Of a stretch of 64,000 nt of DNA, positions 7,598 to 15,751 are shown piece after piece. The notes beneath the pieces are model-generated. The model did no database searches. It saw only the letters and a list, made by a program, of their open reading frames with translations, and was not told the origin of the DNA. The position numbers were made by a program, and so were the translations under genes. The stretch covers positions 1 to 64,000 of the forward strand of contig NZ_FOQY01000034.1 in the NCBI RefSeq assembly GCF_900113865.1, given 5' to 3'. Origin of the DNA: Streptosporangium canum (GTDB lineage Bacteria > Actinomycetota > Actinomycetes > Streptosporangiales > Streptosporangiaceae). Position 1 is the stretch's first letter. The number at the start of each line of letters is the position of its first letter.

Positions 7598-8009
7598 GGT
7601 TCTCGATGTACTCGCGGATGATCTGAAGCGGTGCGCCGCCGCAGGACCCGGCGAAATACGAGGGCGACCACAGGTGGCCATGCATGATGTGCCGGTTGAT
7701 CCGGCCGGTGAACTCCTTGCGCAGGTAGTGCGCGGAGACGCCTTTGAGTCGGTTGACCAAGGTCGTGATGGGCAGCTTGGGCGGGTAATGCACGAGCAGG
7801 TGCACGTGGTCGTCCTCGCCGTTGAACTCCCGCAAGGTCGCGCCGAGTTGGGCGCACACCTCCCGCATGACGTCCTCGCAGCGGGTGAGCATGGCGTCGT
7901 TGAGGACATCACGCCGATACTTCGTGACAAAGATAAGATGCACATGAAGGTTGTAGACGACGCTACGACCGCGCCTTACCAGGGGATCCGGTTCCCATCG
8001 TGGTGACAT
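7581..8009 (-). CDS. tnpA: IS200/IS605 transposase TnpA (Y1 HUH)
   Basis: 142 residues from ATG 8009. It shows the single-domain HUH nuclease pattern: NLHVHLIFVTKYRR near residue 20, the metal-binding DDHVHLLVHY (H68, H70) and a C-terminal helix IREYIENQ with the likely nucleophile Y134. It cuts and rejoins single-stranded ends of the element. An in-frame TTG at 8033, overlapping the tnpB ATG on the other strand, would add 8 residues; I prefer the ATG. It appears full length and active. Confidence 0.92.
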   Translation of the reverse strand: MSPRWEPDPLVRRGRSVVYNLHVHLIFVTKYRRDVLNDAMLTRCEDVMREVCAQLGATLREFNGEDDHVHLLVHYPPKLPITTLVNRLKGVSAHYLRKEFTGRINRHIMHGHLWSPSYFAGSCGGAPLQIIREYIENQKRPD

Positions 8010-8032
8010 GGACAAGAAGCTAAAATAGAGCA

Positions 8033-9184
8033 ATGAAGATCGTGGTGCAGGTGAAACTCCTCCCGGACGCGCCCACCGAGACGGCCCTGCGCGAGACGCT
8101 TCGCGCCTGCAACCACGCCGCCAATCACGCCTCCCGCCGCGCGTTCGACACCGGGATAACAGGCAAGACCCCGCTACAGCGCCTGGTATACGGGGAGCTG
8201 AAGGAGATGGGCCTGTCTGCTCAACCCGCGATCCACGCCGCCCGCAAGACGGCCGGGGCCTACGCGACGCTGAAGGCGAACCTGAAGGCCGGGAACCACG
8301 GCCGCGAAGGATCGAAGCGACGCACGACCGTCGAGGCCAAGCCGATCCGGTTCCGCAAGGACGCCGCCCAGCCGTTCGACGACCGATGCCTGTCCTGGCA
8401 GCTGGACGCCCGCACCGTCTCGATCTGGACTGTGCGTGGACGCTCCGGCCGTATCCCCTTCGTGTGCTCCCCGCAGCAGTTGAAGACGCTCACCGAGCAC
8501 CGCCAGGGCGAAAGCGACCTGGTGTACCGGGGCGGCCAGTGGTACCTGTACGCCACCTGCGACATTCCCGAGCCCGAACCGATCGAGCCGGACGCCTTCC
8601 TCGGCGTCGACCTCGGCATCGCCAACATCGCCACCACCAACGACGGCACCGTCCACGCGGGCAAACACCTGAACCAGGTCCGCCACCGCAACCGCCGCCT
8701 GCGCAGTCGCCTCCAGGCCAAGGGCACCAAATCCGCCAAACGGCTCCTGCGTAAGCTCTCCGGCCGGGAAGCACGCTTCGCCGCCGACACCAACCACCGC
8801 ATCTCCAAGCAGATCGTGACCGAGGCCCAACGCACTTGTCGCGGCATCGCCCTGGAAGACCTGGGCGGCATCCGCGAGAGGGTACGGCTCCGCAAGCCCC
8901 AGCGGGTCACCCTGCATTCGTGGAGCTTCCGGCAGCTCGGCGCATATATCGCCTACAAGGCGACCCGCGCCGGGCTGCCGGTGGTTCATGTGGACCCCCG
9001 TTACACCTCTCAGGGGTGTTCGGCATGCGGCCACATCGACAAGAAGAACCGGCCCGACCAGGCCACCTTCTCCTGCACGTCGTGCGGCTTCGCTGAGCAC
9101 GCCGACGTGAACGCAGCCCGTAACATCGCCGCGCGCGGTGTCGCGAGCTGGGCAGTGAGTCACGCTGCCGACGACGCGGCCTGA
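8033..9184 (+). CDS. tnpB: RNA-guided endonuclease TnpB
   Basis: 383 residues with all active-site parts: an N-terminal HTH/WED region, the split RuvC with D193 (FLGVDLGI), E275 (IALEDLGGI) and D358 (EHADVNAARN), and a zinc ribbon C329xxC332...C348xxC351. It is therefore predicted to be a competent omega-RNA-guided nuclease, the ancestor type of Cas12. It is transcribed towards the right end, as required to make its guide from the 3' end. The start codon overlaps the alternative tnpA start on the other strand. Confidence 0.93.
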   Translation: MKIVVQVKLLPDAPTETALRETLRACNHAANHASRRAFDTGITGKTPLQRLVYGELKEMGLSAQPAIHAARKTAGAYATLKANLKAGNHGREGSKRRTTVEAKPIRFRKDAAQPFDDRCLSWQLDARTVSIWTVRGRSGRIPFVCSPQQLKTLTEHRQGESDLVYRGGQWYLYATCDIPEPEPIEPDAFLGVDLGIANIATTNDGTVHAGKHLNQVRHRNRRLRSRLQAKGTKSAKRLLRKLSGREARFAADTNHRISKQIVTEAQRTCRGIALEDLGGIRERVRLRKPQRVTLHSWSFRQLGAYIAYKATRAGLPVVHVDPRYTSQGCSACGHIDKKNRPDQATFSCTSCGFAEHADVNAARNIAARGVASWAVSHAADDAA

Positions 9185-9246
9185 TCCGTGCACCCCATGC
9201 ACGGCGAGGAGCTGCAAGCTCGGCCCTTCAGGGCCGAGAAGCTGAC
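9100..9246 (+). ncRNA. Candidate omega-RNA scaffold at the TnpB 3' end
   Basis: In IS200/IS605 elements the guide RNA scaffold spans the end of tnpB and the right-end hairpin. Here a first stem GTGCA-CCCCA-TGCAC (9188-9202) and the hairpin 9218-9238 lie between the tnpB stop and the element end. The guide would be the flanking gntT sequence from about 9247. The 5' limit is a guess; the call rests on position and family knowledge. Confidence 0.5.
9218..9238. repeat. Right-end subterminal hairpin of the IS
   Basis: Stem CTCGGCCC with GGGCCGAG around TTCA; same core as the left-end hairpin at 7529-7552. Marks the right end of the element within about 8 nt. Confidence 0.8.
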
Positions 9247-9631
9247 GGTGCATCCCTTCCTGAGCCTGACCTTCGGCTCACTGGCCGTCGGCGCCATCGC
9301 GGGCCTGCCGATGGCCGACACCATCACCAGCTTCACCACCGGGTTCGGCAGTACGGCGGCCGGCGTCGGCACGCTCGCCACCGTGCTGCTGCCGGTCGCG
9401 CTGATGATAGGCAAGGCCCTCGCCGACATCTTCGCCGCGGAGGGCACCGCCGTCCGTACCGTGCTCGACTTCCTCGGCACGCCGCTGGTGGCGCTGTTGC
9501 TCGCCGTCATCGTCGCGATGTTCACCCTCGGCGGCGGTGCGGCCACGGACAGGAAGGCGATCGCGAAGTCCCTGGAGCAGTCGCTGCCACCGATCGCGGG
9601 CATCCTGCTGATCGTGGCCGCCGGGGCGGCC

Positions 9632-10891
9632 TCAGACGCCCTCTCGCAGGATGGGGCAGGTCATGCAGTGGGTGCCGCCCCGGCCCTTGCCCAGTTCGAA
9701 GCCCTCGATCTCGATGACGTCGACGCCGTGCTGGCGCAGCTTGCGGTTGGTGAACTGGTTCTTGTGGTAGCCGACGACGACGCCGGGTTCGAGGGCGAAG
9801 AAGTTGTTGCCGGAGTCCCACTGCTCGCGGGCCTGCTGGCTGTCGTCCCCGCCGGTGGGGATGATGTGGAGCCGGGAGATGGCCAGCGCGTCCTCGACGG
9901 CGTCGACGAAGCCCCTCTCGGGACGGACGTCCAGCGTCCGGTCTCTGTTGCCGGGTCGTAGCGAGTGGGTGACGGCCGTCTCCAGGAAGGGCAGGTAGGC
10001 GGAGGCCTTGTCGACGTCGAGGAAGGTGAACACGGTGTCCAGGTGCATGTAGGAGCGGCGCTTGGGGACGTTGACGGCGATGACGCGCTCGGCCGCCCCG
10101 GCGGCGAAGGTCGCCAGGGCGATGTGCTCGATCATCTGCGGGGTGCTGCGCTCGCTGATGCCGATGACCACGGTCCCGTTGCCGATGGGCATCATGTCAC
10201 CGCCCTCCAGCGCGGCCTTGCCGAAGTCCTCCTCGTCGAAGTCGGCCTCGTCGCCGCTCGGCGGGTACCAGTAGGAGAAGTCCTCGCCGGTGAACATCGG
10301 GTGGTTGTGGTAGATCGTGCTCTGGTTCATGGTCTCCAGCAGGCGCACGTGCCAGAACATCGGGTTGAGCGAGACGCCGCCGTACAGCCAGGCGGCGGGG
10401 TCGCGCTGGTAGAGGGAGTTGGGCAGGGGCGGGAGCACGAACTGCTGCGGGTCCGCCGAGGCCGCGACCAGGGAGCGGGTGTCGAACCCGCGGACGTCGA
10501 ACTCCTCCTTGGTCAGCCCGCCGATGAGGTGGGTGGCCAGGTCCTTGCCGCTCCAGGTGGACAGTTCCTCGCGGACGGCGTCCACCAGGGCGGGGCCGAC
10601 GGTCAGATGGGTGACGGCCTGCTCGACGGCGTTCCGCTTGGCGTCGGGGGTCGCCTCCAGCGCCTGTGCCAGCAGTTCCTGGTGGTAGAACACCTCGATA
10701 CCGCGCTCGCGCATCAGGGTGACGAACCTGTCGTGCTCCTTCTGGGCGTGCTCGACCCACAGGATGTCGTCGAAGAGCAGCTTGTCGTTGTTGCTGGGGG
10801 TCAGCCGTTTCAGGCTCATGTCGGGCCGGTGGACGATGACCTTGCGGAGGACGCCGACCTCGGAGTGCACGCCGAAGGCTGCAGTGGTCAT
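9632..10891 (-). CDS. arcA: Arginine deiminase
   Basis: 419 residues, full length. Conserved guanidino-group-modifying signatures are FDDILWVEHAQKEHD near residue 40, LYQRDPAAWLYGGV near 155 (substrate Asp), EGGDMMPIGNGTVVIGISER near 225, MHLDTVFTFLD near 275 (catalytic His) and the nucleophile Cys in GRGGTHCMTCP at the C-terminus. It converts arginine to citrulline and ammonia, the first step of the ADI pathway. No arcB, arcC or arcD is nearby, so it acts alone here. Convergent with the truncated gntT. Upstream (11040-11080) is an A/T-rich patch likely to hold the promoter. Confidence 0.95.
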   Translation of the reverse strand: MTTAAFGVHSEVGVLRKVIVHRPDMSLKRLTPSNNDKLLFDDILWVEHAQKEHDRFVTLMRERGIEVFYHQELLAQALEATPDAKRNAVEQAVTHLTVGPALVDAVREELSTWSGKDLATHLIGGLTKEEFDVRGFDTRSLVAASADPQQFVLPPLPNSLYQRDPAAWLYGGVSLNPMFWHVRLLETMNQSTIYHNHPMFTGEDFSYWYPPSGDEADFDEEDFGKAALEGGDMMPIGNGTVVIGISERSTPQMIEHIALATFAAGAAERVIAVNVPKRRSYMHLDTVFTFLDVDKASAYLPFLETAVTHSLRPGNRDRTLDVRPERGFVDAVEDALAISRLHIIPTGGDDSQQAREQWDSGNNFFALEPGVVVGYHKNQFTNRKLRQHGVDVIEIEGFELGKGRGGTHCMTCPILREGV

Positions 10892-11174
10892 GCTGGTAGC
10901 TCCGTCCGTGTGCGGTGATGCGCCGCCCCGCCGAGGAGGGGTGACACCGATGACCGATTGGCCGCTGCTCCGTGGGCCCTGGCGGATGAACGTCAACGCA
11001 CCGCCGGTGATCCTCTCTGCTGACTGAAGACCATATCGGCGTCTTTCCCGTCATAAATATGCTTTTAACACTATTTCTCGTGTTGCGTCCTCGCTGAAGC
11101 CGGGTCGCTGAAATGTCTCCCCGAAGTGGAAAACATGACAGGAGATGTCCTGTTTTCTTGCCAGCATCGTCCTC

Positions 11175-12089
11175 ATGCACAACACGCTGAAGGGAAAGGT
11201 CGCCCTGGTCGCCGGGGCGACGAGAGGGACGGGCCGGGCGATCGCGGTCGCGCTGGGCGGCGCGGGAGCCACCGTCTACTGCACCGGCAGGAGCACCCGG
11301 GAACGGCGCTCGGAGATGAACCGGTCGGAGACCATCGAGGAGACGGCCGAGCTCGTGACGCGCGCCGGCGGGGAGGGCATCGCTCTCCAGGTGGACCACC
11401 TGGAGTCCGAGCAGGTCCGAGGGCTGGTGGAGCGGATCGACCGCGAGCAGGGAAGGCTCGACCTGCTCGTCAACGACATCTGGGGCGGCGAGGCGCTGGC
11501 GGCGTGGGACACCCCGCTCTGGGAGCACCCGCTGGACGACGGCCTGCGCCTGCTCCGGCTGGCGATCGACACCCACCTCATCACCAGTCACCACGCGCTG
11601 CCCCTGCTGATCAGGAACCCCGGCGGCTTGGTCGTCGAGGTGACCGACGGCACCGCGGAGTACAACGCCGTCAACTACCGGGTCTCCTTCTTCTACGACC
11701 TGGCCAAGGTCTCGGTGAACCGCCTGGCGTTCGCCCAGGCCCACGAGCTGCGCCCGCACGGGTGCGCCGCGGTCTCGCTGACCCCCGGCTGGCTGCGTTC
11801 GGAGGTGATGCTGGAGCACTTCGGCGTCACGGAGGAGAACTGGCGCGACGCCACCGAACGGGAGCCGCATTTCGTGATCTCGGAGTCGCCCGCCTACATC
11901 GGCCGCGCGATCGTCGCGCTGGCGGCCGACGAGGACCGGGGCCGCTGGTCGGGACAGTCCCTCTCCAGTGGGCAGCTGGCCCAGGTCTACGGCTTCACCG
12001 ACGTCGACGGCAGCCGGCCGGACGCCTGGCGCTACATCGTGGAGGTCCAGGACAGGGGCGGACCCGCCGACGCGACCGGATACCGCTGA
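11175..12089 (+). CDS. SDR family oxidoreductase
   Basis: 304 residues from ATG 11175 (MHNTLKGKVALV); an upstream ATG at 11145 would add ten residues and neither has a clear Shine-Dalgarno. The Rossmann motif AGATRGTGRAIA replaces the usual TGxxxGIG, and LDLLVNDIWGGE stands at the NNAG position. The catalytic Tyr appears as YNAVNYRVSFFYDLAKVSV, where Y-x3-K is changed in context (Y..DLAK), as in the DHRS1-like/atypical SDR branch. Divergent from arcA and convergent with the WYL regulator. Substrate unknown. Confidence 0.82.
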   Translation: MHNTLKGKVALVAGATRGTGRAIAVALGGAGATVYCTGRSTRERRSEMNRSETIEETAELVTRAGGEGIALQVDHLESEQVRGLVERIDREQGRLDLLVNDIWGGEALAAWDTPLWEHPLDDGLRLLRLAIDTHLITSHHALPLLIRNPGGLVVEVTDGTAEYNAVNYRVSFFYDLAKVSVNRLAFAQAHELRPHGCAAVSLTPGWLRSEVMLEHFGVTEENWRDATEREPHFVISESPAYIGRAIVALAADEDRGRWSGQSLSSGQLAQVYGFTDVDGSRPDAWRYIVEVQDRGGPADATGYR

Positions 12090-12101
12090 CGGCCGGGGTC
12101 C

Positions 12102-13055
12102 TCAGGGCCGGCCGTACAGGGCCCGCAGTCGCGCGGCGGCGTCGGCCAGGCGGGCGCGCAACTCGGGCGGGTCGAGGACCTCGGCCTCCGGGCCGAACCG
12201 GAGGATCTGGGAGTAGGCGACCTCCAGCGACTCGACGGGCAGCGACACCGTGATCCGGCCCTGGCCGTCGGGCTCTCCGGCTGACGCCAGCGCGTCGTCG
12301 AGGGCCGCGGGGTCGGCCACGTGCGGCAGCAGACGGCGGCCGGCGGGGCTGAGCCGTACGGTGACACGCGTGGTGAGCAGGGAGCGGGCGAACTCGGCGG
12401 CGCGCCCGCTCCAGAACGCCGCCAGGTCGAAGCCGCGGTCCCGTTCGAAGCGCCGGCCGGAATGGATCCCGACCTCGGCGAAACGGTCCACCCGGTAGAT
12501 CGCGGATCGGGTCGCCAGATACCAGACACCGGCCTTGAGCACGAGCCCGTACGGCTCCAGCGCCCGCTCCGCCCCCCGGTAGAGCGCGGTGACCGGATGA
12601 TCGCCCCACACGGCCCTGGCCAGCGGCGCCAGCGCCTCCGGGGGCGGTCTCTCGCTCGCGAACCAGCCGGGGGCGTCCAGGTGGAAGCGCTGAGCGGCCG
12701 TCGCGGGCGCGTCGCGCACGCCGGGCGACAGCGCGGCCGACGCCTTCAGCCGCGCCGTGGCCGCCACCCCGCTCAGGCCCATCTCCCGCAGCGCCTCCGG
12801 CACGCCGGACAGGAAGAGCGCCTCGGCCTCCGCGCGGTCCAGCCCCGTCAGGCGGGTGCGGTATCCCTCCAGCAGCCGGTAGCCCCCGCCCCGGCCGCGG
12901 TCGGCGTAGACCGGCACCCCGGCCTCCGCCAGGGCCAGCACGTCCCGGTGGACGGTCCGCTCGGAGACCTCCAGCTCCCGGGAGAGCTCCGTGGCGGTCA
13001 TGCCTCCCCGGGCCTGGAGCAACAGCACCAACGACATCAACCTGGCCGCACGCAC
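12102..13055 (-). CDS. WYL-domain transcriptional regulator (YafY type)
   Basis: 317 residues: a winged HTH_11 at the N-terminus (ATELSRELEVSERTVHRDVL, residues 21-40), a DRGRGGGYRLLEGYRTRLTGL linker, a WYL domain near 130-210 (LEPYGLVLKAGVWYLATRS) and a WCX-type C-terminal extension. Such proteins sense ligands or nucleic acids through WYL. The convergent SDR gene 12 nt away may or may not be its target. Confidence 0.9.
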   Translation of the reverse strand: MRAARLMSLVLLLQARGGMTATELSRELEVSERTVHRDVLALAEAGVPVYADRGRGGGYRLLEGYRTRLTGLDRAEAEALFLSGVPEALREMGLSGVAATARLKASAALSPGVRDAPATAAQRFHLDAPGWFASERPPPEALAPLARAVWGDHPVTALYRGAERALEPYGLVLKAGVWYLATRSAIYRVDRFAEVGIHSGRRFERDRGFDLAAFWSGRAAEFARSLLTTRVTVRLSPAGRRLLPHVADPAALDDALASAGEPDGQGRITVSLPVESLEVAYSQILRFGPEAEVLDPPELRARLADAAARLRALYGRP

Positions 13056-13093
13056 CCACCGACCCTAACCCGGCGGCTCGGCGGCTCGGCGGC

Positions 13094-13249
13094 CAGCCCG
13101 AACACGCCGCGCCTGCCGTACGGCGAGCGGACCAGGACCGTGGGCGGACGCACGGCGCCGACCGGCACGTAGCGGTCGGCCAGAAGGGTGACCCCGTCGG
13201 TCATCGGCACCGGCAGGTCACGTTGGAGGAGAACGCGATACGGGGGCAT
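13094..13249 (-). pseudogene. N-terminal remnant of a CocE/NonD hydrolase
   Basis: From M13249 the minus strand reads 52 residues typical of the start of X-Pro dipeptidyl-peptidase-like CocE/NonD hydrolases: VPMTDGVTLLADRYVP, then RPPTVLVRSPYGRRG. After that the match is lost; there is no GxSxGG nucleophile elbow and the next gene begins. A truncated gene, the start of which survives. Confidence 0.72.
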
Positions 13250-13350
13250 CCACCACTCGTAACAGATCGCACCCCGGATGAGCCAGAGGCGACCCGCCGC
13301 CTTCCCCGGCACGTTGCATGATCACGGTTTTCGCCGGTACTCTGGGCGGC

Positions 13351-13392
13351 ATGCGACACCTCGACACCCTTCAGTGGTGGCGCCGCTTCTAG
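13351..13392 (+). CDS. trpL: trp operon leader peptide
   Basis: A 13-residue reading frame, MRHLDTLQWWRRF, with tandem Trp codons at positions 9-10. It lies 112 nt before trpEG and just before an attenuator. Ribosome stalling at the Trp codons when tryptophanyl-tRNA is scarce is the expected sensor. The stop codon falls in the loop of a hairpin (GCGCCGC 13380-13386 with GCGGCGC 13393-13399). Confidence 0.9.
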   Translation: MRHLDTLQWWRRF

Positions 13393-13399
13393 GCGGCGC
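13380..13399 (+). promoter_or_regulatory. Leader hairpin 1:2 of the trp attenuator
   Basis: Seven-bp perfect stem spanning the end of the leader peptide. A ribosome that completes translation would cover it, and one stalled at the Trp codons would free its 3' arm to pair downstream (GCGG/CCGC complementarity with the terminator's first arm), the logic of classical attenuation. Confidence 0.65.
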
Positions 13400-13428
13400 G
13401 GGTTTCGCTTTTCGCGAGCAGACAGGGT

Positions 13429-13452
13429 GGCCGCCCGGAGAGGCGGCCTTTT
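13429..13452 (+). terminator. trp attenuator terminator
   Basis: GGCCGCC (13429-13435), loop CGGAGA, GGCGGCC (13442-13448), then TTTT. A textbook attenuator 36 nt past the leader stop and 53 nt before trpEG. Confidence 0.88.
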
Positions 13453-13504
13453 CCATGTCCGCCCCCTCTGGGCATCAGAGAGATCACAAAGGGGCGAGAC
13501 TGTA

Positions 13505-15652
13505 GTGGAGACGAGCGGATATACCACCGCCGGTGGCATCGAAGTCGAGGTCACGGCGTCCGATGTGCCCGAGACGGTGCTCGAGGACGTCGTAACGACG
13601 CTCGGTGAGCGTCGCGGAGGCGTGCTCTCCTCAGGCATGGAGTATCCCGGCCGTTACAGCCGATGGCACCTGGCCTACGTCGACCCCTGCCTGGAGATCG
13701 TGGCCAGGGGCCGCCGGATCTCCGCCCGCGCCCTGAACGCGCGGGGCAGGGTCGTGCTGCCGGCCGTCGCGTCCTGCCTGCTGGCCACCGGCAAGCCCAC
13801 CGGCGAACCGACCGCCGAGCACGTCGAGGTCTACGTCGCCGAGTCCGAGGACATCCTCCCCGAGGAGATGCGCAGCCGCCGCCCCACGGTCTTCACCGCG
13901 ATCCGCGAGGTCATCGCCGCGTTCAAGGGCGAGAACGAGCACCTGGGGCTGTACGGCTCCTTCGGATACGACCTGGCCTTCCAGTTCGAGCCGATCCGGC
14001 AGGCCCTCACCCGGGCCGACGACCAGCGCGACCTCGTGCTGCACCTGCCCGATCGGGTGATGGTGATCGACCGCAAGCGGGAGACCAGCAAGGAATACCT
14101 CTACGAGTTCACCGTGGACGGGGTCTCCACCCGCGGCCTGGCCCGCGAGGGGGAGAGCATCCCGCTGCCCCCCGCCCCGGCCGAGCTGCCCGCCGACCCG
14201 GAGAAGGGCGCCTACGCGCAGGTCGTCGCCGCGGCCAAGGAGAAGTTCGTCCGCGGCGACCTGTTCGAGGTCGTCCCCGGCCAGGTCTTCCACGCCGCGT
14301 GCACCGACCCCGCCGCCTTCTACCGGGGGCTGCGCAAGGCCAACCCCGCGCCGTTCGAGTTCCTGTTCAACCTCGGCGAGGGCGAGCACCTGGTCGGCGC
14401 CTCCCCGGAGATGTACGTCCGGGTCAGCGGCGACCGCGTCGAGACCTGCCCGATCTCCGGCACCATCGCCCGCGGCGGCAACCCGATCGAGGACGCCGAG
14501 GCGATCCGCACCCTCCTGTCCAGCGTGAAGGAGGAGTCGGAGCTGACCATGTGCACCGACGTGGACCGCAACGACAAGTCACGCATCTGCGTGCCGGGCA
14601 CCGTGCAGGTCATCGGGCGGCGGCAGATCGAGATGTACTCCCGGCTGATCCACACCGTCGACCACATCGAGGGCCGGCTGCGGCCGGAGTTCGACGCGCT
14701 GGACGCCTTCCTCACCCACATGTGGGCCGTCACCGTCACCGGCGCCCCCAAGTCCTGGGCGATGCAGTTCATCGAGGACCACGAGGCCACCACCAGGCGC
14801 TGGTACGGCGGGGCGGTCGGCTACATCGGGTTCGACGGCTCCATGAACACCGGCCTGACCCTGCGCACCGCGCAGATCCGCGGCGGTGTCGCCACCGTCA
14901 GGGCCGGCGCCACGCTGCTGTTCGACTCCGACCCGGAGGCCGAGGAGCGCGAGACCGAGCTCAAGGCCAGCGCCCTGCTCGGCGCCCTGGCCGCGGTCGG
15001 CGCGGCCCGGAACCCGCAGGAGCGGGACGTGCCGCAGCCGGTCAGGGAGCAGCCGGGGGAGGGGATGAAGGTGCTGCTGGTGGACCACGAGGACTCCTTC
15101 GTCAACACCCTGGCCGACTACTTCCGCCAGCAGGGCGCGGAGGTCGTCACGCTCCGGCACGGCTTCCCCGTGGGCATGATCGACGAGATCGCGCCGTCCC
15201 TCGTGGTGCTGTCGCCCGGCCCCGGCTGGCCGTCGGACTTCGGCCTGCCGGAGCTGGTCGGGGCGCTCTACGAGCGCGACCTGCCGGTGTTCGGCGTCTG
15301 CCTCGGCCTGCAGGGCATGGTCGAGCAGGCGGGCGGCACGCTGGAGCTGCTGTCCCACCCCGAGCACGGCAAGCGCGGCCAGGTGCGGCGGATCGGCGCC
15401 GGCGCGCTGCTGGAGGGGCTTCCGGAGGAGTTCATCGCGGCCCGTTACCACTCCCTCCACGCCAAGGAGCCCGGAGTCGTCGGTTTCACCGCCACCGCCC
15501 TCACCCCCGACGGCGCGGTGATGGCGATCGAGGACGTGGCCAGGAGGCGCTTCGCCGTGCAGTTCCACCCCGAGTCGATCCTCACGGCCGAGGGCGGGGC
15601 CGGGGCGAAGATCATCTCCAACGTTCTCCGGCTCTGCCGTACCTCTGCGTAA
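13505..15652 (+). CDS. trpEG: Anthranilate synthase, fused components I and II
   Basis: 715 residues from GTG 13505, preceded by AAAGGGG. The TrpE part (about 1-520) has the chorismate-binding signatures SPEMYVRV, CPISGTIARGG, EESELTMCTDVDRNDKSRIC-type segment and VTVTGAPKSWAM. A linker leads to a class I glutamine amidotransferase (about 525-715) with LSPGPGWPSDFG, the nucleophile in FGVCLGLQGM and the His-Glu pair in VQFHPESIL. The fusion makes anthranilate from chorismate and glutamine. Control is by the leader peptide and attenuator just upstream. Whether it serves primary tryptophan or a secondary metabolite cannot be told from the gene, but the Trp attenuator favours primary synthesis. 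Confidence 0.95.
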   Translation: METSGYTTAGGIEVEVTASDVPETVLEDVVTTLGERRGGVLSSGMEYPGRYSRWHLAYVDPCLEIVARGRRISARALNARGRVVLPAVASCLLATGKPTGEPTAEHVEVYVAESEDILPEEMRSRRPTVFTAIREVIAAFKGENEHLGLYGSFGYDLAFQFEPIRQALTRADDQRDLVLHLPDRVMVIDRKRETSKEYLYEFTVDGVSTRGLAREGESIPLPPAPAELPADPEKGAYAQVVAAAKEKFVRGDLFEVVPGQVFHAACTDPAAFYRGLRKANPAPFEFLFNLGEGEHLVGASPEMYVRVSGDRVETCPISGTIARGGNPIEDAEAIRTLLSSVKEESELTMCTDVDRNDKSRICVPGTVQVIGRRQIEMYSRLIHTVDHIEGRLRPEFDALDAFLTHMWAVTVTGAPKSWAMQFIEDHEATTRRWYGGAVGYIGFDGSMNTGLTLRTAQIRGGVATVRAGATLLFDSDPEAEERETELKASALLGALAAVGAARNPQERDVPQPVREQPGEGMKVLLVDHEDSFVNTLADYFRQQGAEVVTLRHGFPVGMIDEIAPSLVVLSPGPGWPSDFGLPELVGALYERDLPVFGVCLGLQGMVEQAGGTLELLSHPEHGKRGQVRRIGAGALLEGLPEEFIAARYHSLHAKEPGVVGFTATALTPDGAVMAIEDVARRRFAVQFHPESILTAEGGAGAKIISNVLRLCRTSA

Positions 15653-15701
15653 AGCAAGCGGGGTCACGCTCGGTAGTCGTAGAGTGCTCCTGCCGTAGAC
15701 C

Positions 15702-15732
15702 ACGGGCGGACCGGCCGGACCGGTCCGCCCGT
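15702..15732 (+). terminator. Hairpin after trpEG
   Basis: Perfect 13-bp stem (15702-15714 with 15720-15732), loop CCGGA, 50 nt after trpEG and 20 nt before the next start. No T run. Confidence 0.6.
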
Positions 15733-15751
15733 AGCCGTGGGAGGGGCCGGC

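Larger units (their letters stand above)
7514..9246. mobile_element. IS200/IS605-family insertion sequence (tnpA and tnpB)
   Basis: About 1.73 kb element inserted in gntT. It has divergent-ended tnpA (minus) and tnpB (plus), subterminal imperfect palindromes sharing a CGGCCCTTCAGGGCCG core at both ends (7529-7552 and 9218-9238), and no target duplication or terminal inverted repeats, all typical of Y1-transposase single-strand elements. Boundaries are inferred from the gntT protein match and are uncertain by about 6 nt; the left flank reads TTTCAAC. Confidence 0.88.
7399..9630 (+). pseudogene. gntT: Gluconate permease, disrupted
   Basis: Three pieces of one GntT-family transporter are recognisable. 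Piece 1 (7399-7513) is the N-terminus through the first transmembrane helix (GIALIVLLITYFN). An IS element then intervenes. Piece 2 (about 9246-9360) resumes with VHPFLSLTFGSLAVGAIAGL and ends FTTGFGSTAAGVG. It joins directly to piece 3 (about 9361-9630), TLATVLLPVALMIGKALADIF onward, a segment that normally lies some 200 residues later. The reading ends at IVAAGA, losing the last helices, exactly where the convergent arginine deiminase gene stops. Three lesions make a non-functional gene. Confidence 0.88.

Noticed and set aside
11040..11080. Possible ARG box upstream of arcA (ATAAATATGC-like)
   Set aside because: Only a partial half site; no second half, so I leave it as A/T-rich promoter DNA.
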